From Isobaculum melis (GTDB lineage: Bacteria; Bacillota; Bacilli; Lactobacillales; Carnobacteriaceae): DNA of 52,836 bases. Positions 15,074-22,436 of this stretch are shown here, piece by piece. Within the stretch, counting starts at the first letter, position 1, and each line of letters opens with the position of its first letter. Both the position numbers and the translations under genes were made by a program. Under the pieces are notes generated by a model. It did not search any database and had not been told where the DNA came from. It saw nothing but the letters and a program-made list of their open reading frames with translations. The DNA lies in the NCBI RefSeq assembly GCF_900111355.1, contig NZ_FOHA01000015.1, forward strand, positions 10,104-62,939. Reading direction: 5' to 3'.

Positions 15074-17048
15074 AAAAACAAAAAAAGTCTTAAAAGTGCT
15101 TGGCATATCGCTAGGTACTATTTTTTTAACCTTTTTCATTATTGGACTGATTCCACCTTTACGTGTTCATGCGACTTCGTGGGTTAAAGATACGGTTGGA
15201 GTAATTGCAAATTATACCAAACACCCCATAGACAATTACTCTCTTGATTTTTATATTGATACATCAGGAAATTGGCTTCCGTGGAATTGGGGCGACGGTA
15301 TCATGAATGCTGTCTATTATGCGCTGTTTCTTCTTACAAATATGTTTTGGATGCTAAATGCGCTTTTTAGCTATTTTGTTGGCTATATTGTTGAGCAAGC
15401 GTACAATCTTGATTTTGTAAGCAAAACGATTAAAAAATTAGCTGTAAATATGCAAACCCTTGCTGGTGTTGACAAAAATGGGTTTAAATATACAGGATTG
15501 TTTCCAAAAATGGTACCAATTTTAATTTTGATATTTGGTATTCATTTTACGTGGGTTGGCTTGTATAAAAGAAAGTTGACTAGTGCTTTATCTAAAATGT
15601 TAACTTTTACTATGCTATTAGTTGGCTCAATGGGGTTCATTGCTTACTCGGAAGATTATTTGACTAAACTCAATTCTTTTTCTGTTGAATTTAATAGAAC
15701 GGTGCTAAGTGCTGGTACAAAACTAAGTTTTGGTGAGGGGAGTAATGAAAGTGCAACGAATAACCCTGAGACACAAATTAGAGAAACCTTGTTCAATATC
15801 CAAATTAAACAACCTTGGTTATTGCTTCAATATGATGATACAGACATAACGGAAGAAAGGTCAGAAAAAATACTGCAGTATGATCCATCTGCAGATGAAG
15901 AAAAACGAAACAAGGAGGTTGAAGCAGAAGTCACAAAAGAAGGTAATACAAGTATGGGTTACCAAAATGTTGGAAATAGACTTGGTATGACTTTAATGTT
16001 GTTGATTGTGAATGCGGTTATCAGCTTTGTTGTTTTAACACTGGTAGGACTGAAAATATTTGCTGATGTTATGTTTTTAATGTATGCAATCTTCTTACCA
16101 GTGGCATTTATCTTCTCATTGTTCCCAAATAGTCAAAGTTTGGCAATGAAAGGCTTTTTGAAAATGTTTAATTCTATGTTGACGAAAGCTGGTATTACTT
16201 TGATATTGACAGTTGCTTGTTCAATATCAGCACTTCTTTACAATACAACTAATGAATATGGTTTCATGCTGATGGCATTTGTTCAAATTGTTAGTTGGAT
16301 TGGCATTCGCTATAAGTCTAATGAATTAATGGGCTATATGCACTTAAATCATAATGATAGCGAGCAAGTATCACAAGGCTTAGGTCGTTCAGTTAGAAAG
16401 GTTACTCGGACTGCTGGGGCGTTTAGTCGGATGCGCCGTTATAAAAATATGAAAAATGCAATGTCAAATCGGCAAGCAAACCGAACAAATGGAAGTGCGC
16501 CACAAGCGTTGCAAAATAAAAATGTTAAGAAAACGCGGTTTAAGAAAACTGCTCTGCAGAAATCTAGTGAGTTGGGGCGTAAAGCTGGTAGAATCGGAAG
16601 CGTTAAAGACAGGGTGGGGTCTAAGTTTGATAAAGCAAAAGACAATATTAAAAATACACCTACTAACTTAAAATATAACGCTAGAAAAGCTAAACAATAT
16701 GGTAAAAGTACGCTTAATAACTTTAGAGCTGGCTTTGACCATGAGAAATTAAGTAAAAATCAAGAAAGAAATAAAGCTAGAGCGAATCGGATGAAACAAG
16801 CTAGAGAACGTACCACCAAAATGAATAAGGATGATTTTAAAGTGAAACAAAATAGAGTAGAAGCACGTATGCACACTACAGCAAGACGTACACCTGAGGG
16901 AACAATTCAAAGAAAATCTAGTGAGCATTATGGCGTAAAACGAAATAGAGTTTCAACTAAAACGACTAGAGAACAAAATAAATCAGTGAAACAACGCGAA
17001 AGAAATGTATCAAATTACAGAAAAAATATGAGGAAAAGAGGCAAATAG
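15054..17048 (+). CDS. VirB6-like channel membrane protein
   Basis: The 664-residue protein has a signal-like first helix (residues 12-32), several further membrane spans between about residues 75 and 440, and a long very basic tail from about residue 450 rich in Lys, Arg and Asn. This is the layout of the Tn916 Orf15/ICEBs1 ConG family of polytopic channel components. ATG at 15054 follows GAGGGGGAGG; earlier in-frame codons lie deep in VirB4. The tail is predicted cytoplasmic and could contact DNA or VirB4. Confidence 0.88.
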   Translation: MKKKRFRKTKKVLKVLGISLGTIFLTFFIIGLIPPLRVHATSWVKDTVGVIANYTKHPIDNYSLDFYIDTSGNWLPWNWGDGIMNAVYYALFLLTNMFWMLNALFSYFVGYIVEQAYNLDFVSKTIKKLAVNMQTLAGVDKNGFKYTGLFPKMVPILILIFGIHFTWVGLYKRKLTSALSKMLTFTMLLVGSMGFIAYSEDYLTKLNSFSVEFNRTVLSAGTKLSFGEGSNESATNNPETQIRETLFNIQIKQPWLLLQYDDTDITEERSEKILQYDPSADEEKRNKEVEAEVTKEGNTSMGYQNVGNRLGMTLMLLIVNAVISFVVLTLVGLKIFADVMFLMYAIFLPVAFIFSLFPNSQSLAMKGFLKMFNSMLTKAGITLILTVACSISALLYNTTNEYGFMLMAFVQIVSWIGIRYKSNELMGYMHLNHNDSEQVSQGLGRSVRKVTRTAGAFSRMRRYKNMKNAMSNRQANRTNGSAPQALQNKNVKKTRFKKTALQKSSELGRKAGRIGSVKDRVGSKFDKAKDNIKNTPTNLKYNARKAKQYGKSTLNNFRAGFDHEKLSKNQERNKARANRMKQARERTTKMNKDDFKVKQNRVEARMHTTARRTPEGTIQRKSSEHYGVKRNRVSTKTTREQNKSVKQRERNVSNYRKNMRKRGK

Positions 17049-17996
17049 ATGATTAAAAAAGCTATGAAAATTAAGTTTTTTGCGCCATTGGTTATCCCTC
17101 TTTTTCTGATTCTCGTTGTTGTAATGCTTGTTGGTAGCTTAGGAGGGAAAAAGGAAGAAAAAGGCTCTGATACAAATATTAGTATTGGACTTGCTCCTGA
17201 GGTAGAAAGATACCGTCCGCTTGTGGAAAAATATTGTAAAGAATTTGAAATACCTGATAAGGTGGATGTTATTCTTGCAATCATGATGCAAGAAAGTGGT
17301 GGTCGTGTTCCTGATGTGATGCAATCGTCAGAAAGTCTTAATTTACCACCAAATAGTATTACTCCTGAAATATCAATCAAGCAAGGGGTTAAGTATTTTG
17401 CTAGTTTATTGCAACAAACGGATGATTTGGACACCGCCTTACAAAGCTATAACTTTGGCGGTGGTTTTATTGGCTGGTTAGCTGATAAAGGGGGGAAGTA
17501 TACCCCGGAATTAGCTAGTCAATTTAGTGACTATATGGCTCAAAAAATGGGCTGGCGTGGTTATGGTGATAAAGAGTATGTGCCACATGTTAAACGTTAT
17601 TTAGGCAATGTAAATCTTGGCTCAGAATTTGCTAATAGTGTGATGGATGAAGCAATCAAATATCAAGGCTATCCTTATATATTTGGAGGAAAAGCACCAA
17701 ATGAGTTTGATTGTAGTTCATTAACACAATGGTGTTATAAAGTCGCTGGTGTGAATATACCAAGAACCGCACAACAACAATATGATGCAATGACAATAGT
17801 TAACAATGAAAAAGAAGCACAAGCTGGCGATTTAGTATTCTTTAAAGACACCTATCCAACAAGTGACTATATAACTCATGTAGGCATTTATGTAGGAAAT
17901 GGAAAAATGTATCATGCTGGCGATCCTTTGGGCTATGCTGAAATTTCTAGTTATGGGAATAAACTTGTAGGCTTTGGTCGTGCAACTAGCAAATAA
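17049..17996 (+). CDS. cwlT: Bifunctional cell-wall hydrolase CwlT (lysozyme plus NlpC/P60)
   Basis: The 315-residue protein has a membrane anchor (about residues 11-29), a lysozyme-like muramidase domain with catalytic Glu82 in MMQESGG, and an NlpC/P60 endopeptidase domain with Cys222 (FDCSS) and His277 (THVGIYVG). It opens peptidoglycan for the transfer channel, like Tn916 Orf14 and ICEBs1 CwlT. The start is one base after the VirB6 stop with its ribosome site (AGGAAAAGAGG) inside the upstream gene. Confidence 0.93.
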   Translation: MIKKAMKIKFFAPLVIPLFLILVVVMLVGSLGGKKEEKGSDTNISIGLAPEVERYRPLVEKYCKEFEIPDKVDVILAIMMQESGGRVPDVMQSSESLNLPPNSITPEISIKQGVKYFASLLQQTDDLDTALQSYNFGGGFIGWLADKGGKYTPELASQFSDYMAQKMGWRGYGDKEYVPHVKRYLGNVNLGSEFANSVMDEAIKYQGYPYIFGGKAPNEFDCSSLTQWCYKVAGVNIPRTAQQQYDAMTIVNNEKEAQAGDLVFFKDTYPTSDYITHVGIYVGNGKMYHAGDPLGYAEISSYGNKLVGFGRATSK

Positions 17997-18012
17997 GAAA
18001 GGAATGATAAAA

Positions 18013-18900
18013 TTGTTTAAGAAAAAAGAAAATCAAGAAAAAAAGAAGAAAAAACAAAAAGTAGTCCACATTACGCCTAGAAAAAATCGCAAGGTTTTTC
18101 TTGTGGTGGGGTGGGGGTTATTAATATTCAGTGTTGTTTTTGGAGTGTGGAATAATTTTCGTTCAGAGAGAATTGTTACAATTAATGAAACAAAAGTGAT
18201 ACAAGAAAAAGAATCAGATATTTCAGGTATCACAAATTTTGTAACGGACTTTGCAAAAACTTATTATTCGTTTGATACAAACGGAGATTCGCAAAAGGCA
18301 CGTTCTGCAAATCTTGAAAAATATTTGTCAAATGAATTACTAAAGACAAACACTGACAATTTAAAAGAAGTGAAAGGAAAAGTATCTGTATCTAATGTGA
18401 AAGTCTATTCAGTGAAGCCAATAGCAGAAACTGAATATGAAGTGATGTTTACTGTGCAACAACAAGTACAAGATAAGCATGTTGAAAATGCTTATACACT
18501 AGATGTTTATGTTAAGGATAACGCTTATTCAATCATTAAGAACCCAACTTTTGTTGCAATGCCTAAAAAGTCGGACTATGAAAGAAAGCGTGATACATCT
18601 ACTGATTCAGTACCTGATTATAATAAAGTCAAAGAATTTTTAGAAACATTCTTTAAAATTTATCCACAATCAACAAAAAAAGAATTAGTGTATTATGTGA
18701 AAGATGAAAATGTTCAGGAAATTCAAAAAAACTATGAATTTGTGGAAATCTCAAATTTAATCGTTAAAGAAAATGATGGCTACCAAGCACATTTCTATGT
18801 CACTTATAAAAATACTGATACCCAAATGCTTGTTGTAAATGAATATGATATTCAATTATCAAAACAGAATGATAAATATGTCATTGAGGAGTTGGAATAA
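18013..18900 (+). CDS. tcpC: TcpC-family conjugation protein
   Basis: The protein (295 residues from TTG) has a very basic cytoplasmic start, one membrane helix (VFLVVGWGLLIFSVVFGVW) and two NTF2-like domains, as in TcpC (Tn916 Orf13, ICEBs1 ConB), a bitopic channel component. TTG at 18013 is preferred because AAAGGA (17998-18003) is 9 nt upstream; the ATG at 18004 is only one base from that site. It ends directly at the ATG of the next gene. Confidence 0.88.
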   Translation: MFKKKENQEKKKKKQKVVHITPRKNRKVFLVVGWGLLIFSVVFGVWNNFRSERIVTINETKVIQEKESDISGITNFVTDFAKTYYSFDTNGDSQKARSANLEKYLSNELLKTNTDNLKEVKGKVSVSNVKVYSVKPIAETEYEVMFTVQQQVQDKHVENAYTLDVYVKDNAYSIIKNPTFVAMPKKSDYERKRDTSTDSVPDYNKVKEFLETFFKIYPQSTKKELVYYVKDENVQEIQKNYEFVEISNLIVKENDGYQAHFYVTYKNTDTQMLVVNEYDIQLSKQNDKYVIEELE

Positions 18901-19485
18901 ATGGATAAGAAAGCTATTATAGCTGGACTGGTTGTAATTATTCTGCTTTTTGCTGGTTTCAGCTTACACCGTAAACAGCAAACAAGAATTCAAACGTTAA
19001 ATGATGAAGTGTCTCAGCTTCAAGAAAAAAGTGCCAGCTTAAAAGAAGAAAAAGAAATGCTGGAATCAAAAGAAGCCAAAGCGAAAGAATTGCATACAGT
19101 AGAAAATCAAGATTCTAATGCTGAGGTTGATTCTTTTGTAAATGATTATTTAGAAGCAATGTACAATTATTCAAACAATACAGATAGAAACGAAGCATTA
19201 AAACCATTTGTTACTGCAACATATAATCAATTTGTTGAAAGTTTTGGTACAACTGATTCTGTAGTGCCATTTGAAAGTAAATTGAACAATGTTGATATTT
19301 ATAGAACCAGTGAAAGTATGGTGTTGGTTCGTATTAATTACAGCTTTAAAGTAGCTGACAATGACAAAGTGGACTACGATCTATTGTTAACCTTAGAAGT
19401 TGAAAAAGGGGCTATAGGTGGCTATCTAGTGAACAAGCAGTTTACAGAATCAATACAAAAACAGAATCAACAAAAGGTATGGTAA
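18901..19485 (+). CDS. Membrane-anchored coiled-coil protein, last gene of the transfer operon
   Basis: The 194-residue protein has a membrane helix at residues 5-21, a heptad-rich coiled coil (LNDEVSQLQEKSASLKEEKE) to about residue 65 and an alpha/beta carboxy-terminal domain resembling a single TcpC/NTF2-like unit. It starts directly after the TcpC stop and is probably coupled to it. ICEBs1 has an extra gene (yddI) after cwlT in a comparable place. The role is probably channel support, by inference only. Confidence 0.75.
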   Translation: MDKKAIIAGLVVIILLFAGFSLHRKQQTRIQTLNDEVSQLQEKSASLKEEKEMLESKEAKAKELHTVENQDSNAEVDSFVNDYLEAMYNYSNNTDRNEALKPFVTATYNQFVESFGTTDSVVPFESKLNNVDIYRTSESMVLVRINYSFKVADNDKVDYDLLLTLEVEKGAIGGYLVNKQFTESIQKQNQQKVW

Positions 19486-19548
19486 TTTGCTCCAGCAATG
19501 TAATAATTGTAACAAAATCAGAATCAACAAAAAGGTATTGTAATTTAT
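19450..19548 (+). repeat. Imperfect direct duplication of the gene end
   Basis: The stretch CAGAATCAACAAAA-GGTATGGTAATTT at the end of the previous gene recurs about 60 bp later with two differences (CAGAATCAACAAAAAGGTATTGTAATTT). The second copy is noncoding. It looks like a short tandem duplication or a rearrangement scar where Tn916 carries its tet(M) region. Confidence 0.6.
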
Positions 19549-19605
19549 TGCAGTAAAAAGTCACGTACTTCTTGCTGAAGGTAAAAGTGTGTAACTATTA
19601 ACCAG

Positions 19606-19675
19606 GTAATAAGTGAGTGCCTTCTACACGTGCAAAAAGTCCCTCACTTATTACTGCAGACGAAAGTGAGGGACT
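19606..19675 (+). promoter_or_regulatory. Leader with two mutually exclusive 12-bp hairpins over a ribosome site
   Basis: Segment A (GTAATAAGTGAG, 19606-19617) pairs perfectly with CTCACTTATTAC (19643-19654). Segment B (AGTCCCTCACTT, 19638-19649) pairs perfectly with C (AAGTGAGGGACT, 19664-19675). A:B and B:C share 19643-19649 and cannot coexist. C contains GAGGG, the ribosome site of the gene starting at 19680. No T run follows C, so it fits translational rather than transcriptional control. Confidence 0.65.
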
Positions 19676-19679
19676 AAAA

Positions 19680-19865
19680 ATGGCGATAGGTGAAAATAGT
19701 GTAAGAAAAGATATTACTTTAAATAAAACAGTCTACGAATATTTATTAGTGATGTTAGCAGAAGAAAGTAGATTTGATTATAGGTATACAAAGCCTACAA
19801 TTTCCAAGTTTATTTCAAAATTGATTATTGAAGAAAAAGAACGTAGAAACAAAAAAGACCACTAA
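19680..19865 (+). CDS. Small ribbon-helix-helix-like DNA-binding protein
   Basis: The 61-residue protein reads RKDITLNKTVYEYLLVMLAE and later ISKFISKLIIEEKERR, a short strand followed by two helices as in Arc/CopG-type regulators. ATG at 19680 follows GAGGG by 7 nt; a longer in-frame version from GTG at 19617 would place the whole hairpin leader in the coding region and is less likely. A hairpin GACCAC-TAAAAT-GTGGTC closes on its stop codon. Target and role are unknown. Confidence 0.5.
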   Translation: MAIGENSVRKDITLNKTVYEYLLVMLAEESRFDYRYTKPTISKFISKLIIEEKERRNKKDH

Positions 19866-19997
19866 AATGTGGTCTTGAAAATGTGAGTATATTACACATT
19901 TTAATGTTTTTTTAATAATGTGTTGTATACTCATAGTAAAATGAAAATATTTTTCTTTTTTAGAAAAGATTAACAGGTAGAATTATGTATAATAAAA

Positions 19998-20020
19998 GTC
20001 CTTGAACAAAATTCAAGGAC
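19998..20020 (-). terminator. Leftward intrinsic terminator
   Basis: GTCCTTGAA (19998-20006) and TTCAAGGAC (20012-20020) form a 9-bp perfect stem with a 5-nt loop. On the leftward strand the stem is followed by TTTTATTAT; on the rightward strand there is no T run. It therefore ends a leftward transcript, and the only leftward gene candidate upstream of it is the peptide at 20110-20163. Confidence 0.75.
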
Positions 20021-20109
20021 AAATTATGTTTAATCTTGTTGTCTTAACGAGATTGTATCATGAAAATAAATACGTTTCAATGTAGAATGTGAAGATATTA
20101 TACATTGTT

Positions 20110-20163
20110 TTATTTCATAATCCAAATGTCAAATGTGGTAATGATGTATTTAAGGATATCCAA
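20110..20163 (-). CDS. Candidate 17-residue signalling peptide divergent from the Rgg gene
   Basis: On the leftward strand a TATAAT (20203-20198), an AAAGGAG (20180-20174) and a TTG start 10 nt later (20163) are followed by 17 codons reading MDILKYIITTFDIWIMK and TAA. The transcript would end at the terminator 19998-20020. Divergence from an Rgg gene, a strong ribosome site and a hydrophobic carboxy-terminal end preceded by Asp are features of SHP-type pheromone precursors. It lacks the basic signal-like start of classical SHPs, so the call is tentative. Confidence 0.45.
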   Translation of the reverse strand: MDILKYIITTFDIWIMK

Positions 20164-20197
20164 AGTAGTTCTCTCCTTTCTTTGCAATTTTAAAATC

Positions 20198-20225
20198 ATT
20201 ATAGCATAATTAAAAAAAGTATAAT
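20198..20225. promoter_or_regulatory. Interlocked divergent promoters of the Rgg gene and the peptide gene
   Basis: The rightward TATAAT is at 20220-20225 and the leftward TATAAT at 20198-20203. With 17-bp spacers, each -35 position falls on the other promoter's -10, and neither -35 is close to consensus. Only one polymerase could occupy the region at once, and an activator would probably be needed. Confidence 0.55.
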
Positions 20226-20255
20226 ATATTCACATGGAAAAAAAGGAGGCTTTTT

Positions 20256-21122
20256 ATGTCCACTAAGTATGGTATGAGTTTGAAAAAAATGAGAATAGAA
20301 AGGGAAATGTCACAAAATGAAGTTACCAACAATCAAATATCGCGTTCTTTGATTGCTAAAATTGAAAATGATGATGTGAATCCTAGTGTTGATAAATTTA
20401 GAATCATGTTGCAACAATTAAATGTTTCTTTTGAAGAATTTTTCTACATAAATGATAGCTACAACTTAGCCGATTTTGAAAAATTTAAAAAGAAATTCTT
20501 TTCAGTTGCTTCAAATTCAAATAAAGATGTACTTTATGATTTATTAAGAGAATGTGATGACATGATAGAAGTACAAAAAAATACTGCTTTAACTGAAATT
20601 AAAGCGATTATTATGGCAATGGTAGAAATATCAAATAATGATTATGATATGGCGAGCAAGCTAGTAAAACCAATATGGAAGCGAATTTCAAAAATAGAAG
20701 TGTGGAGTTTATTTGACATTCATTTAATCAATTATATTCTGTTCTTGTTTCCAGTATCTTTAGCTGTGGAGATTGTTAACCAAGCAATAAAGTCTCTGAG
20801 GAAATATGATGATTATTTAGATAATAGAATGCAAGAAATGAAACTAAAAATTAATTTAACTCTGATAATGATAAAAAATAATGAAGTATCTTCTAGTACC
20901 TTAAGGTATTTAGATGAAGTGATTCAGGAATCAAAAAAAGAAAACAATAGCTTATATTATATTGTAGCTCTTTTTAGAAAAGGTGTTTGTCGTGTGATTA
21001 CTGGGGATGGAGAAGGAATAGAGGATATAGAAAATTCATTGTCATTATGTAAAATGTTTGATGATGTTAATTTGTATAATGGGTTATTAAAAGAAAAAGA
21101 AGTTTATTTGGATAAAAAATAG
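20256..21122 (+). CDS. Rgg/GadR/MutR-family transcription regulator
   Basis: The 288-residue protein has an amino-terminal XRE helix-turn-helix (LKKMRIEREMSQNEV...ISRSLIAKIE) followed by NVSFEEFFYI and an all-helical domain of about 220 residues, the layout of Rgg/MutR regulators that bind short hydrophobic peptides. AAGGAGG is 6 nt before ATG. It lies directly upstream of the integrase with a terminator between, so it could control excision or the small genes to its left. A divergent short peptide gene supports peptide sensing, but no ligand is proven. Confidence 0.85.
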   Translation: MSTKYGMSLKKMRIEREMSQNEVTNNQISRSLIAKIENDDVNPSVDKFRIMLQQLNVSFEEFFYINDSYNLADFEKFKKKFFSVASNSNKDVLYDLLRECDDMIEVQKNTALTEIKAIIMAMVEISNNDYDMASKLVKPIWKRISKIEVWSLFDIHLINYILFLFPVSLAVEIVNQAIKSLRKYDDYLDNRMQEMKLKINLTLIMIKNNEVSSSTLRYLDEVIQESKKENNSLYYIVALFRKGVCRVITGDGEGIEDIENSLSLCKMFDDVNLYNGLLKEKEVYLDKK

Positions 21123-21137
21123 AATAGATTGAAATTA

Positions 21138-21169
21138 GAGCCTACATACTTAGTAGGTTCTTTTTTTAT
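21138..21169 (+). terminator. Intrinsic terminator between the Rgg gene and the integrase
   Basis: GAGCCTAC and GTAGGTTC form an 8-bp stem (one G-T pair) with a 7-nt loop, followed by a run of seven or more T. The integrase ribosome site lies just after it, so integrase expression needs readthrough or antitermination, unless a promoter inside the Rgg gene also depends on it. Confidence 0.8.
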
Positions 21170-21186
21170 TTTGGGGGATAAAAAAA

Positions 21187-22338
21187 ATGGCGAGTTTTCA
21201 AAAATATCAAACGCAAAAGGGTGCTAGATGGCTTTTTAAAGAGAAGATAAACGGGAAATATTCCACAAGGCGTGGTTTTAAAACAAAGCAAGAAGCAAAA
21301 CTAGCTTGCGCGAAAATTGTTCGTAAAAGCCAATTTTTGTTTGATGATAAAGCAATGTTTAAAGAAGTTGCTGAAATATGGTTAAATGATTATAGAAAGA
21401 CAGGTATTAAAGTAAGCACACTTTCACACAAAGAAGCTCAGGCTTCTTTTTTTTCTGAAAAATTTAAGAATGAAAAAATTAGCGCGATCACTTCGGAAAT
21501 GATAGAAGATATTTTTGAAGAAATGAAAAGTGAGGGGTATGCTTATGGGACAATAAAAAATTACAAGAAAACAATTAGTTTAATTATGAAGTATGCTTTA
21601 AAGAAGCAATTTATTTATTTTAATGTTGTTGGTGATGTTAGAATGCCGTTTTTTGATGAAGATGTCATTTCAAAAAAAGAAGCAATTGAAAGAAAATATT
21701 TAAACTTGAATGAATTAAAAGAGTTTTTAGCTGTAAGTGAGAAAACACACACTGACGAAATTCATACATTGTTTTTACTGATTTCTGAAACTGGTATGCG
21801 AATTGGAGAGGCGCTGTCTCTTTTGGAAAGTGATTTAGATATTGAAAATAACACAATTGAAATATATAAGTCACTAACAAGGATTGCTGTTGAAGACTTT
21901 AAGTTGACTACACCAAAAACAACATCATCAGTACGTAAAGTATTTGTTAGACAATCGTTAATGGATAAATTGAAAAAAATAATGAAAAAGAATGAACAGA
22001 TAAGAGAAAAGATGACTCTTAAATCAGACTATAAATTATTGTTTTTTTCAAAAGCTATAAATGTTGGTAACCCATATCTTGTTGGAACAATAAATGATAA
22101 AATAGAGGAAGTGGTGGCACAAACCTCCATAAAAAAACATGTAACCTCAAGAACATTCAGACATACAGCGGTAAGTATGTTAGCCGAAGCAGGCGTATCA
22201 TTGGAAGCAATCAAGGAAATGATGGGACACAGTAGCAGTAAGATAACGGAAACGATTTATTTACATGTGACTGACTACACCAAGAAAGATACACTTTTGA
22301 AACTTGATGCACTTATGAAAAAAATAGGTCAAAATTAG
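21187..22338 (+). CDS. int: Tyrosine integrase of the ICE
   Basis: The 383-residue protein has an amino-terminal arm-binding domain of the AP2-like type (YQTQKGARWLFKEKINGKY), a core-binding SAM-like domain (about 55-160), and a catalytic domain with Arg205 (GMRIGEA), Arg325-His326 (FRHT), His348 (MGHSSS) and nucleophile Tyr358. The position normally held by the second-box His (HxxR) is Arg322 (RTFR), a visible departure. GGGGG lies 8 nt upstream of ATG. The stop codon lies within the AGGTCAAAA tandem and 3 nt before the 95-bp repeat. No terminator separates it from metK. Confidence 0.95.
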   Translation: MASFQKYQTQKGARWLFKEKINGKYSTRRGFKTKQEAKLACAKIVRKSQFLFDDKAMFKEVAEIWLNDYRKTGIKVSTLSHKEAQASFFSEKFKNEKISAITSEMIEDIFEEMKSEGYAYGTIKNYKKTISLIMKYALKKQFIYFNVVGDVRMPFFDEDVISKKEAIERKYLNLNELKEFLAVSEKTHTDEIHTLFLLISETGMRIGEALSLLESDLDIENNTIEIYKSLTRIAVEDFKLTTPKTTSSVRKVFVRQSLMDKLKKIMKKNEQIREKMTLKSDYKLLFFSKAINVGNPYLVGTINDKIEEVVAQTSIKKHVTSRTFRHTAVSMLAEAGVSLEAIKEMMGHSSSKITETIYLHVTDYTKKDTLLKLDALMKKIGQN

Positions 22339-22347
22339 GTCAAAAAG
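22326..22347. repeat. Paired AGGTCAAAA repeats at the right end (candidate arm sites)
   Basis: AGGTCAAAA at 22326-22334 and 22337-22345 lie 11 bp apart start to start, as at the left end (210-230). They overlap the last codons and stop of the integrase gene, and the second copy runs into the attachment repeat. Confidence 0.6.
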
Positions 22348-22436
22348 AAATCTTCTGTCATTTACCCCTTGCAAAATACACTGTTAACGCGTTATAATAA
22401 TATGATTTTAATACAATTGCATATCCCGAGAGGATT
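22342..22436 (+). repeat. Right attachment-site repeat (attR side), containing the metK promoter
   Basis: It is a perfect copy of 1-95. It ends at T22436, at the first base of stem P3 of the metK SMK riboswitch. Everything downstream is ordinary metK leader, so integration leaves metK with a complete control region. Confidence 0.93.
22369..22398 (+). promoter_or_regulatory. metK promoter
   Basis: TTGCAA (22369-22374) and TATAAT (22393-22398) are 18 bp apart. The start point should be near 22405, about 90 nt upstream of the metK start codon and just before the SMK aptamer. Confidence 0.85.

Larger units (their letters stand above)
19866..20255. other. 390-bp regulatory stretch between the small gene and the Rgg gene
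   Basis: It holds a 16-bp near-perfect hairpin (19884-19899 with 19918-19933, two mismatches), the leftward terminator at 19998-20020, the leftward peptide gene at 20110-20163, and interlocked divergent promoters at 20198-20225. No longer gene is present. Confidence 0.6.
1..22436. mobile_element. Integrative and conjugative element of the Tn916/ICEBs1 superfamily, inserted in the metK leader
   Basis: A perfect 95-bp direct repeat bounds the segment. Inside lie all the parts expected of an autonomous ICE: tyrosine integrase, ImmA/ImmR-like control genes, oriT, MobT relaxase, TcpA coupling ATPase, VirB4, VirB6, CwlT, TcpC, TcpD and TcpE. Gene order (TcpA, relaxase, small genes, TcpE, VirB4, VirB6, NlpC/P60, TcpC) is that of Tn916 and ICEBs1. 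The integrase sits alone at the right end with its stop codon 3 nt from the repeat, and the control genes are at the left end, unlike Tn916. No antibiotic-resistance gene is visible; the recognisable cargo is a thioester-domain surface protein and small membrane proteins. The chromosomal left flank is outside the window. Confidence 0.95.

Noticed and set aside
19485-22338. A tetracycline-resistance or other resistance gene at the place used by Tn916
   Set aside because: Only a small DNA-binding-like gene, the peptide candidate, Rgg and int are present; no resistance gene can be read.
22342-22436. A tRNA or coding 3' end as the ICE target
   Set aside because: The repeat contains a promoter and a riboswitch strand, with no tRNA fold and no coding end of a host gene.
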